A stretch of DNA of 20,235 nucleotides from Pelagibacteraceae bacterium (GTDB lineage Bacteria; Pseudomonadota; Alphaproteobacteria; Pelagibacterales; Pelagibacteraceae), in assembly GCA_002704145.1 (NCBI GenBank), contig PAFH01000009.1, positions 1-20,235 on the forward strand. Reading direction: 5' to 3'. The first letter of the stretch is position 1, and every line of letters begins with the position of its first letter. A program made the translations under genes and the position numbers. The notes beneath the pieces were generated by a model. It made no database searches. It was not told the origin of the DNA and saw only the letters and a program-made list of their open reading frames with translations. This document shows, piece by piece, positions 1 to 7,020 of the stretch.

Positions 1-371
1 ATGCCCTCTTTCAGAAGATTTTGTGCAGCATGATATACAAAATCGTCCCAAACATAATCTCCAGGTCCTCCGCTACTGTGAGTATAAATTACTATAGGAA
101 CTTTGCCTGTTCCTTCTGGCAATCGAAGATATCCAGTAATTTCAATAGGATTATTTAAATGACCATCTATTAAAACTGTTCTTTGATCAAATCCAGTATA
201 TGAATTAAATTTCATAATTTCTCCTCCTCCATAACCTTTTAATTTTGAGATAGCCTGAAGCATTGATAATTTCTTTCTGCAATTGTCTTTGGAATTAAAT
301 TCTGGAGATGAGTGAGCTAGGAGGCTTGTTGAAAATAGAATTGCAAATAAAATTAATAGTATTTTTTTCAT
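1..371 (-). CDS. Secreted alpha/beta-hydrolase-like protein (partial, C-terminus off window)
   Basis: This frame starts with ATG at 371 and runs off the left edge, giving 123 residues. It begins with a clear Sec signal peptide: MKK, a hydrophobic core to about residue 18, and a probable cleavage after LLA at residue 19. A beta-strand motif VPIVIYTHSSGG lies at residues 91-102, which in dienelactone-hydrolase/alpha-beta-hydrolase enzymes precedes the oxyanion hole. The nucleophile elbow and the rest of the catalytic triad would be beyond the window, so activity cannot be judged. The ATG overlaps the mtnA stop by 4 nt (ATGA), so it is probably co-translated with mtnA. A periplasmic hydrolase acting on an ester or similar substrate is an inference. 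The family call is moderately sure; the substrate is unknown. Confidence 0.7.
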   Translation of the reverse strand, partial: MKKILLILFAILFSTSLLAHSSPEFNSKDNCRKKLSMLQAISKLKGYGGGEIMKFNSYTGFDQRTVLIDGHLNNPIEITGYLRLPEGTGKVPIVIYTHSSGGPGDYVWDDFVYHAAQNLLKEG

Positions 372-1438
372 TTAAATAATCCTTTCAATCCTTTTTCTGA
401 TGCTTCACAAATACCTTTTTCTGTAATTAAACCTGATATAAGTTTAGCAGGTGTTACATCAAAGGCTAGGTTTAAAGATTTACTTTTTTGAGGATAAATT
501 CTTACTTTTTTAATTTCGTTATTTTCATCAACTCCCTCGACATGAGATAATTCTTCTGAATTTCTCTCTTCAATAGGAATTTGTTTGTGGTCTTTTATAC
601 TCCAATCAATTGTTGAGCTCGGTAACGCTACATAAAACGGAACATTATTATCTTTTGCAGATAGGGCTTTTAAATATGTTCCAATTTTATTACATACATC
701 TCCATTAGATAAAGTTCTATCAGTCCCTACAATACACATGTCCACTTGACCTCTTTGCATTAAAATACCACCAGCATTATCAGTTATTACAGTGTTTGGA
801 ATTTTTTCTTCATTAAGTTCATATGAAGTTAAATTAGCCCCTTGATTTCTTGGTCTTGTTTCATCAACCCAAACATGCACCTTAATTCCCTTTTGATGTG
901 CATGATAAATTGGAGAAGTGGCTGTACCCCAATCGATCGTTGCAAGCCATCCCGCGTTACAATGAGTTAAAATATTTACAGTATCTTTTTTTTTATTAGA
1001 TATTTCTTCAATTACTTTAAGACCGTTTAAGCCTATACTTTCACAAAAATTGACGTCTTCTTCTATAATCGCTTTTGCTTCATCTAGAGCTATTTTTAAA
1101 TTTTCATTACTATTAATGCCTGATAATTTTTTCATCATTCTATCTACTGCCCACTTTAAATTAATAGCTGTAGGTCTAGCTTGTATTAATTCTTCACTGG
1201 ATCTTTTTAAAAAAGATTGATCATTTTTCTCAAGAATAGACAAAACTAATCCGTAAGCGGCAGTTGCTCCTATTAAAGGAGCTCCTCTAACCTCCATAGT
1301 TTTAATAGCATTAATTGAGTCTTTAACATTTTTTAAATCTTTAATGATAAATTGATGAGGAAGCTTTGTTTGATCTATTATCTTTACTATGTTATTTTCA
1401 AACCAGATAGTTCTGTAAGTTTTGCCTTCAATTTTCAT
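368..1438 (-). CDS. mtnA: S-methyl-5-thioribose-1-phosphate isomerase MtnA
   Basis: MtnA isomerises 5-methylthioribose-1-phosphate to 5-methylthioribulose-1-phosphate in methylthioadenosine salvage in the cytosol. From the ATG at 1438 the protein has 356 residues, the usual length. Landmarks are RGAPLIGATAAYG (51-63), HCNAGWLATIDWGTA (159-173), VDETRPRNQGANLTSYEL (191-208) and IVGTDRTLSNGDVCNKIGTY (236-255). The catalytic pair falls at Cys160 and Asp240, the numbers I recall for Bacillus MtnA, which supports this start. An in-frame TTG at 1450 is possible but would lengthen the overlap with the upstream tautomerase from 11 to 23 nt. It lies at the 3' side of a minus-strand gene train, about 5.6 kb from mtnP, its pathway partner. 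Whatever uses the methylthioribulose-1-phosphate product is not evident in the window. Confidence 0.96.
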   Translation of the reverse strand: MKIEGKTYRTIWFENNIVKIIDQTKLPHQFIIKDLKNVKDSINAIKTMEVRGAPLIGATAAYGLVLSILEKNDQSFLKRSSEELIQARPTAINLKWAVDRMMKKLSGINSNENLKIALDEAKAIIEEDVNFCESIGLNGLKVIEEISNKKKDTVNILTHCNAGWLATIDWGTATSPIYHAHQKGIKVHVWVDETRPRNQGANLTSYELNEEKIPNTVITDNAGGILMQRGQVDMCIVGTDRTLSNGDVCNKIGTYLKALSAKDNNVPFYVALPSSTIDWSIKDHKQIPIEERNSEELSHVEGVDENNEIKKVRIYPQKSKSLNLAFDVTPAKLISGLITEKGICEASEKGLKGLFK

Positions 1439-1880
1439 TATTTCTTTCAATTTTTGATAATCTTTTTTTTAAATTGCGTGGTAAAGAATTAAACCAACTT
1501 CTTTCTTTACCAGACTTAGGTAAAATTTCTCCATACTCGATCATTTGATTTGGAGGTAAATCTTCTAAATAAATCCATAAATTATCTTTTTTTATTTTTA
1601 TTTCTTTTATTAAATTTAATCTTAATTTGTAAATTAAATTTTTTTTAACTTTTTTACTTCGACCTCCTCTTATTTGACCATTTAAAAAAATCTCCTTACT
1701 ATTTACTACCTTTCCTCCCATATAATGTGAATTTTTACTATTTTGATAAAATATAACCTGGGCAAAATAAGTATTAGCACCAGTAACTTCTTTATGCGTA
1801 TTTGTAATACCTTTAGCTATTTTCAGCTTTTGTTTTTTTGTAAATTTTAAATTTGAATATCTTAAGATATAAGTAGGCAT
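1428..1880 (-). CDS. cis-CaaD/Cg10-like tautomerase-superfamily protein
   Basis: This 150-residue protein belongs to the tautomerase superfamily, in the long two-unit (beta-alpha-beta) form typified by cis-3-chloroacrylic acid dehalogenase and Cg10. After Met removal the residues align without gaps to the catalytic set I recall for cis-CaaD: Pro1, His28, Arg70, Arg73 (in IRGGRS), Tyr103 (in LWIYLEDLP) and Glu114 (in QMIEYGE). The late motif IEYGEILPKSGKERSWF also matches the family. It starts 18 nt downstream of the aminotransferase stop, and its last 11 nt overlap mtnA, which suggests translational coupling with mtnA. Known members hydrate or dehalogenate small unsaturated acids or tautomerise keto acids. 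The physiological substrate here cannot be read from sequence. A role on a methylthioribulose-phosphate derivative is only a possibility suggested by position. Confidence 0.85.
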   Translation of the reverse strand: MPTYILRYSNLKFTKKQKLKIAKGITNTHKEVTGANTYFAQVIFYQNSKNSHYMGGKVVNSKEIFLNGQIRGGRSKKVKKNLIYKLRLNLIKEIKIKKDNLWIYLEDLPPNQMIEYGEILPKSGKERSWFNSLPRNLKKRLSKIERNNEN

Positions 1881-1898
1881 TTTTAGATAATTTATCTT

Positions 1899-3047
1899 TC
1901 AATTTTTCAATATAGCATTTATCATTTTACAAGTATAATTAATTTCTTTGTTTGTGATACCTAATCCAGACGGTAAATAAAAACCATTTTTTGATAAATA
2001 CTCTGAAATAGGAAACTTTAAATTTTTATTGAAAGTTTTTTTGCTTTTGAAAATTTTTTGTTTATGCATTGGGTAAAAAAAGTTCCTTGTCTGTATGTTT
2101 TTTTTTAATAATTTTTTTACTACAGAGTCTCTATTATATTTTTTATTTGGCTTTATCAACAAACCAAAAACCCAATAAATATTCTTTGAGTATTTTAGGG
2201 ATAATTTCTGTATCGAAATATTTTTGTTATCTTTTAAATTCTTATAATAAAGTTTTCCAATTTCTCTTTTTCTTCTAATTAAATAATTAATATTTTTTAA
2301 CTGACTTATACCCATTGCGGCCTGAAGGCTTGATAGCCTATAATTCCAACCTATATCATCATGGTTAAATCTATTTTCTTTTTCACCAAAACATAAATTT
2401 TTTAAAGATTTAGATTTTTCAAAAAGTTTCTTATTATTAGTTAAAATCATTCCACCTTCTCCAGTTGTAATATGTTTGTTGGCATAAAAACTAAAGGTGC
2501 TAATATCCCCAAAGCTACCACATAATTTTTTTTCATATTTTTGGCCTATCATTTCAGCTGTATCTTCAATAATAAAAATTTTTTTCTTTTTAGCAATTTT
2601 AAGAACTTTCTTCATATCTACGGGAAAGCCGTAAATATGGGTGATAATGATTGCTTTAGTCTTTTTATTTATCTTTTTAATTATTTCGTTCGTATTCATA
2701 TTCCAAGTATCCATTTCTGCGTCTACTAAAATGGGTTTAAGATTATTTTTTACTACACATAATGCAGTAGAAATAATTGAAAAAGCAGGGATTATCACTT
2801 CATTGCCTTTTTTCAACCCAAGAGATTTTAATGCAACTTCTAAAGCTGCTGTTCCATTACTAACTGAAATAGCAAATTTTCGCTTATGAAATTTTGCAAA
2901 GTTTGTTTCAAATTTTTTTACATATGGGCCTTCACCGGATATCCAGTTTTCTCTTAAAGCCTTGACTACATGTTTTATATCGCTCGGAAAAACTTTTGGT
3001 CTATTTACAGGGATAAATTTACTTTTTAATTTTGATATATTTTTCAT
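1899..3047 (-). CDS. DegT/DnrJ/EryC1/StrS sugar aminotransferase, perosamine-synthase-like
   Basis: This 382-residue PLP-dependent enzyme should add an amino group to a keto-sugar nucleotide. Family landmarks in order are IPVNRP (12-17), NWISGEGPYV (34-43), SNGTAALEVAL (63-73), IIEDTAE (159-165) and FSFYANKHITTGEGGM (185-200), with the internal aldimine lysine at 191. GWNYRLSSLQAAMG follows around 235. The WISxxGxY and NKxxTTGEGGM wording resembles GDP-perosamine synthases (PerA), which aminate GDP-4-keto-6-deoxymannose at C4. The lysine is kept, unlike the His of the C3-deoxygenating ColD branch. The start ATG at 3047 overlaps the cupin gene by 29 nt. With the upstream GMD-like and C-methyltransferase genes it forms a coherent nucleotide-sugar cassette. 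The family is sure; the C4 position and GDP substrate are inferred. Confidence 0.9.
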   Translation of the reverse strand: MKNISKLKSKFIPVNRPKVFPSDIKHVVKALRENWISGEGPYVKKFETNFAKFHKRKFAISVSNGTAALEVALKSLGLKKGNEVIIPAFSIISTALCVVKNNLKPILVDAEMDTWNMNTNEIIKKINKKTKAIIITHIYGFPVDMKKVLKIAKKKKIFIIEDTAEMIGQKYEKKLCGSFGDISTFSFYANKHITTGEGGMILTNNKKLFEKSKSLKNLCFGEKENRFNHDDIGWNYRLSSLQAAMGISQLKNINYLIRRKREIGKLYYKNLKDNKNISIQKLSLKYSKNIYWVFGLLIKPNKKYNRDSVVKKLLKKNIQTRNFFYPMHKQKIFKSKKTFNKNLKFPISEYLSKNGFYLPSGLGITNKEINYTCKMINAILKN

Positions 3048-3450
3048 CTACTTTATTAAATCTTTCTTTATCTAACGCTAAACTAAAAGGCCCTTGTTTG
3101 ATTTCTATAATAGAACAGTTTTTTAAAACTTTAAAACCGTGGGATCCTTCAAGAAGAATTAATATTTTGTTTTTACTTACAATTTTACTAAAAAGATATT
3201 TTTTCTTAGAATAAAAATCTACTCTCAAAGATCCATTTCTTATTAATAAAATTTCAGTGGTTTTTTTTATTTTTCTTAAATAATTTTTGTGTGTATGAGG
3301 CTTAATATAGGTTTTTGGCTTGTGATTAATAAATCCTAATTGTAAAGATAAATGGTTTGGTGTAACAAAATTAACTCCCTTTTTGAAACTTTTTTTTTCA
3401 GGAACTATCATAGCTAAAAGTTTTTTTTTATAATTTATTTTTGTAATCAT
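3019..3450 (-). CDS. Single-domain cupin protein of the nucleotide-sugar cassette
   Basis: This 143-residue protein is a small cupin. A classic metal-binding arrangement is visible: His52 and His54 in KPHTH, Glu66 in KTTEILLIRNG, and His104 in LLEGSHGFKVL. This is the 3-His/1-Glu pattern of metal-bound cupins. It sits between the GMD-like gene, whose TGA it overlaps by 4 nt at 3447-3450, and the aminotransferase, which it overlaps by 29 nt. Translation of the four genes is therefore probably coupled. Cupins in such cassettes may be keto-sugar isomerases or epimerases (RmlC, FdtA/QdtA, WxcM types), or small WbuC-type proteins. It does not show the RmlC catalytic pattern clearly, so the reaction is unassigned. 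Confidence 0.75.
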   Translation of the reverse strand: MITKINYKKKLLAMIVPEKKSFKKGVNFVTPNHLSLQLGFINHKPKTYIKPHTHKNYLRKIKKTTEILLIRNGSLRVDFYSKKKYLFSKIVSKNKILILLEGSHGFKVLKNCSIIEIKQGPFSLALDKERFNKVDEKYIKIKK

Positions 3451-4424
3451 TGACTACTAGCCTCTAATTTCAGATCATTTTCCATCATGATTGAAATTAT
3501 TGTATCTAGACTTCTCTTATTTTTAAAATTAAACTTTCTTCGAGCTTTAAAAGTATTTGCTACAAGTGTTGAATTTTTAACGGGTCTAATTAATTTTTTA
3601 TTTATTTTTAAATATCTTTTGTAATTTAAACCAACATATTCAAATGATTTTTTTAAAAAATATTCTACTGTATGTGCTTTTCCAGAACCTATTATAAAAT
3701 AGTCAGGTGTTTTAAGTTGCATAATATTATATGCTGCTTCAACATAATCTTCGGCATATCCCCAATCTATTTTTGCCTTAATATCTCCTAATACAATTTT
3801 TTTTTGTTTGCCATGAAATATTCTGGCAACACTTTTTGTAATCTTTCGTGTTACATATTCCTCTGGTCTTACTTTGGATTCATGGTTATAAAAAATAGCA
3901 CTATAAACTTTAAGGTTATGGACTTTTTTATACATCTCACAAGCATAAAAAGCAGAAACTTTTCCTAATGCGTATATACTTAAAGGGCTAAATTTTTCTT
4001 GTTCGTTTTGTTTTTTGCTTTTACTTCCGCCAAAAATATTAGACGAAAGAGGTTGAAAAAATTTAGATTTGGAAGAATGATTTTTAATTATTTCTAATAT
4101 TTTTACTACCGATGCTCCAGTTACATCAAAAGAATAACTAGGTACTTCAAAACTCCATCTAACATGGTCTTGGTCTGCAAAATTATAAATTTCATGTGGT
4201 CTAATTTCTCTTATAATTTTTTCGATTGAAATTAAATCTAGTAAATCACCATGTAAAATTTTAAAATTTGGAAAGTTTACTATTTCCTTTAAATTTTTGA
4301 GATTTCCTGTAGATGATTTTCGAACAAGACCAAATACTTTAAAATTTTTTTTTACTAAATATTTACAGATTGTTGAGCCATCCTGGCCAGTAGAACCTAA
4401 AACTAAAATTTTTTTTTTACTCAT
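3447..4424 (-). CDS. GDP-mannose 4,6-dehydratase-like extended SDR with altered active site
   Basis: This is a 325-residue extended short-chain dehydrogenase that tracks the GMD family closely. It has the NAD(P) motif GSTGQDGS (10-17), ADQDHVRWSFEVP (83-95), YALGK with Tyr151/Lys155, FYNHESKVRPEEYVTRKIT and KIDWGYAEDYVEA. GMD makes GDP-4-keto-6-deoxymannose, the branch point for fucose, perosamine, colitose and rhamnose. One oddity is that the catalytic T-S-E motif (Thr132-Ser133-Glu134 in E. coli GMD) reads S127-S128-N129 here, so the glutamate needed for water elimination is Asn. The enzyme may be a changed dehydratase, an epimerase or a reductase. It overlaps the upstream methyltransferase and downstream cupin by 4 nt each. 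The family is clear; the exact reaction is open. Confidence 0.82.
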   Translation of the reverse strand: MSKKKILVLGSTGQDGSTICKYLVKKNFKVFGLVRKSSTGNLKNLKEIVNFPNFKILHGDLLDLISIEKIIREIRPHEIYNFADQDHVRWSFEVPSYSFDVTGASVVKILEIIKNHSSKSKFFQPLSSNIFGGSKSKKQNEQEKFSPLSIYALGKVSAFYACEMYKKVHNLKVYSAIFYNHESKVRPEEYVTRKITKSVARIFHGKQKKIVLGDIKAKIDWGYAEDYVEAAYNIMQLKTPDYFIIGSGKAHTVEYFLKKSFEYVGLNYKRYLKINKKLIRPVKNSTLVANTFKARRKFNFKNKRSLDTIISIMMENDLKLEASSQ

Positions 4425-5641
4425 TTTTTCCCAATTATTTTCAATTTCGGAAATGGTAATATAAACTTTCCTCCGTTATTTAGCCAATTTTTTTCTCTTG
4501 TGATAAACTCCTTAATAAATCCCCAGGGTGTAACAAAAAAGAAATCTGGCTTGAGTTTTTTGGCTTCTTTTTCTGAAATTATCTTTATTCCTGTGCCAAT
4601 GGTATATTTTCCCCACTTAAATGGAGTCCTTTCTGCAGCGAAAGGGATGATTCTTTTATTTAAATTATAATATTGTAAAACTGTATTACCTTTTGTCGAT
4701 GCTCCATAAAGAAATATTTTTTTGTTTTTTTTAATTTGTTTATTAATAAAATTCATTGTACTTTTTTTATTTGCGATTACCCTGCTTACAAATCCTTTCA
4801 TCATCTTTAAAATATTCTCATATGGAAGCTTGATGCTTCCTTTTTTATATTTTCTACAATAAAATCTATGACTTCCACCGTTTATATCATTATTTGATAC
4901 TTTAAATATTTCAAGACCATTTTTCTCAAATAAATATTTTATAGATTTAAAAGAGTAAAATTCGATATGCTCATGACAAATATTTCCTAAATCATTTTTT
5001 TCAATCATAGATTTTAAACTCATTAGTTGGGCTACAAAAATACCCTTTTCATCTAAACTATCAGCAGCATCTTTAATAAATTTATTTGGATCTTCTAAAT
5101 CATAAAACATTCCTATTGCAGTTATTAGTTTTGGTTTATCTAATTTTTTTTTATTTAAAATTTTAAATAACTCTTGTTTTGACCAAAAATTATTTATCAT
5201 GTAATTACAATTTTTTTTTAATTCCGTCTTTAAATTATTAGCAGGTTCACAACCTATAGTACTAATATTTTTTGACTTAAAGAATTTCAAAAGAGTCCCA
5301 TCATTTGCTCCAATATCCAAGACTACATCACCTTTTTTTAATTTAGCTCTTTTATAGCAGTCTTCATAAAGTTCCTTAAGACCGTCTCTCATTGTTTTTG
5401 TAACACCTGATTTGTACCAATAAAATCTTCGATACATTATTTCTTGTGGTGCCAAGTGTGAAAGTTGGATTAAAGTACACTTATTACAATAAAGCAAATT
5501 AAGTCTTGATTTTGTGCCTTTATGGATATTTCTTTTTTCTACAAAATTGCTGACATATAGATTTCCTATATCAAATAAGGATTTAAGTTTTTTGTTCTTA
5601 CATAATAAACACTTGTTTACTTTTTTAATTTTTTTTGACAT
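4421..5641 (-). CDS. Nucleotide-sugar C-methyltransferase (TylC3/NovU/TcaB9 type)
   Basis: This 406-residue protein has the three-part build of SAM-dependent sugar C-methyltransferases. An N-terminal zinc-binding domain carries Cys11, Cys14, Cys52 and Cys55. A central class I methyltransferase fold has VVLDIGANDGTLL (106-118) as the SAM loop. The catalytic-type motif CHEHIEFYS lies at 221-229. A C-terminal Rossmann-like domain opens with IFLYGASTKGNT near residue 310. Known relatives methylate a carbon next to the ketone (C3 or C5) of an NDP-4-keto-6-deoxy sugar. It is the first gene of the minus-strand train and overlaps the GMD-like gene by 4 nt. No Shine-Dalgarno sequence is seen before the ATG. 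The predicted product is a branched deoxysugar intermediate; the nucleotide and carbon are inferred. Confidence 0.9.
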   Translation of the reverse strand: MSKKIKKVNKCLLCKNKKLKSLFDIGNLYVSNFVEKRNIHKGTKSRLNLLYCNKCTLIQLSHLAPQEIMYRRFYWYKSGVTKTMRDGLKELYEDCYKRAKLKKGDVVLDIGANDGTLLKFFKSKNISTIGCEPANNLKTELKKNCNYMINNFWSKQELFKILNKKKLDKPKLITAIGMFYDLEDPNKFIKDAADSLDEKGIFVAQLMSLKSMIEKNDLGNICHEHIEFYSFKSIKYLFEKNGLEIFKVSNNDINGGSHRFYCRKYKKGSIKLPYENILKMMKGFVSRVIANKKSTMNFINKQIKKNKKIFLYGASTKGNTVLQYYNLNKRIIPFAAERTPFKWGKYTIGTGIKIISEKEAKKLKPDFFFVTPWGFIKEFITREKNWLNNGGKFILPFPKLKIIGKK

Positions 5642-5738
5642 TTATTTGATTAGATAATGATTATATTAATACTTAATAAATTTATTAATTGCTATATTTA
5701 GAAAAAAAAATTATTTATAAGGGTGATTATACAAAAAA

Positions 5739-6119
5739 ATGAAAAAAGTATACATTGAAACTCCTATAGGGGATATAATTGATAAGTTAACAATACTTGA
5801 AATCAAGAAAAAAAAGATTTCCAAAAAGTCTTATCTAGTACAAATTAATAAAGAATACTCTTCACTTAAAAAAACATTAACAAAAAGTGTAAAGATAAAC
5901 TCAAAAATTAAAAAACTTTGGAAAAGTTTATTTAAAACCAATTTAAAGATTTGGGAAATGGAAAATTTTAAAAGAGAGACCCAAAAGTACCTTGAAGAAA
6001 TTACCAAAGTAGCAACTAATGTTTACAAAGAGAATGACGATAGAGCAAAAATTAAACTTAAAATTAATAAAATTACTAGATCAAATATAAGAGAAGTTAA
6101 AAAATATTCAAAATATTAA
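5739..6119 (+). CDS. DUF6165 family protein
   Basis: This is a 126-residue, highly basic and helical protein. The opening YIETPIGDIIDKLTILEIK, the central IWEMENF and the late VYKENDDRAKIKLKIN match what I recall of the DUF6165 family, whose members often sit in surface polysaccharide clusters beside GT9-like glycosyltransferases. That is the arrangement here: the convergent gene is GT9-like and the stops are one base apart. The family has no established activity known to me. A GGGTGA stretch at 5720-5725 could serve as a ribosome site but lies rather far upstream. The long helices suggest a coiled-coil partner protein rather than an enzyme, which is inference only. Confidence 0.75.
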   Translation: MKKVYIETPIGDIIDKLTILEIKKKKISKKSYLVQINKEYSSLKKTLTKSVKINSKIKKLWKSLFKTNLKIWEMENFKRETQKYLEEITKVATNVYKENDDRAKIKLKINKITRSNIREVKKYSKY

Positions 6120-6120
6120 A

Positions 6121-7020
6121 TTATTTTTCATTCAAATATTTAAAATATTTTTCAAAATGTGCTTGAAAGTAGAAATCAAAACCATTTTCACCGTGAACTT
6201 GTCTCGCTGGAAAATAAGGAGATGCCTCTAATAATCTTGGTGTTTTTAAGCCATCAGCCAAATCTATTCCTAATGATGAATTTCCAATAAAAACTTTACT
6301 AGACTTTATTATTGAGGCCATCTCTAAAAAATTTTTACAATCATAAAACTTTAAATTATTAATTTCTTTTTTTAAATGATTGTATTCATTTAATGTACCT
6401 AGATAAAAAGCACTATCATATTTTTCCAAGAAATTATAACTTATAAGCGGGTTTTGATATCTCAATGATCTTAGTATGGTAATCTTATTTTTTAAAATTG
6501 GATGATCCTCTACATCTAAAAACTTTTTACTTAAATCAACCTGTACTCCTGCTATATGAAAACCATATCTTGAATTATCAAATAATAAATTAATAGGTAA
6601 TTCTCTTATTAAATCGAAATCTATATCAATTTCCTGATTATCAAAAATTTCTACTTCATTTATGTATTTTTGAGAAACAAGAAGTGGGTAAAGCATATCG
6701 AATATTTTTTTATTTAAAAAATATTTTCCTCCAGGATGATTAGAATAATCAACGGGTAAAGGCTTATTTATTCCAATTATTAGTTTACATATATGTTTTT
6801 TTGATAATTCTTTTATGATTGGTAGAACATTAACAATATCACCGATATGACCAGAGTGTAGTAAATTAATTTCTTTTTTAATATCTATTTTTTTTTGTAC
6901 TTCGTTAATATAATTTTCATATTTTTCCCTAAAAATTTTTACATCTTTCTTTTCTTTTTCATTTGTCTTAAGAAGATTATATTTTTTTTTATTAAATAAC
7001 TTATTAAAAAGATTACTCAT
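6121..7020 (-). CDS. GT9-like (heptosyltransferase-fold) glycosyltransferase
   Basis: This 299-residue protein looks like a GT-B enzyme related to family 9 (ADP-heptose:LPS heptosyltransferases). The N-terminal domain has HSGHIGDIVNVLPII, the GxxGDxxxxxP turn of that family. The C-terminal half has FLEMASIIKSSKVFIGNSSLGIDLADGLKTP, the donor-binding region usually read as GxDSGxxHLAxAxGxP. The usual Asp-Ser-Gly is Asn-Ser-Ser here. A basic, charged N-terminal tail could help it sit at the inner membrane. Its ATG overlaps the mtnP stop by 8 nt, so it probably rides on the mtnP transcript. It converges on the DUF6165 gene with one base between. Donor and acceptor are unknown. Confidence 0.72.
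   Translation of the reverse strand: MSNLFNKLFNKKKYNLLKTNEKEKKDVKIFREKYENYINEVQKKIDIKKEINLLHSGHIGDIVNVLPIIKELSKKHICKLIIGINKPLPVDYSNHPGGKYFLNKKIFDMLYPLLVSQKYINEVEIFDNQEIDIDFDLIRELPINLLFDNSRYGFHIAGVQVDLSKKFLDVEDHPILKNKITILRSLRYQNPLISYNFLEKYDSAFYLGTLNEYNHLKKEINNLKFYDCKNFLEMASIIKSSKVFIGNSSLGIDLADGLKTPRLLEASPYFPARQVHGENGFDFYFQAHFEKYFKYLNEK

Noticed and set aside
2069..2889. Plus-strand open frames opposite the aminotransferase gene
   Set aside because: They are antisense to a well-matched DegT-family gene, are rich in Phe/Leu/Ile from reverse-complement A-rich codons, and show no family motif.
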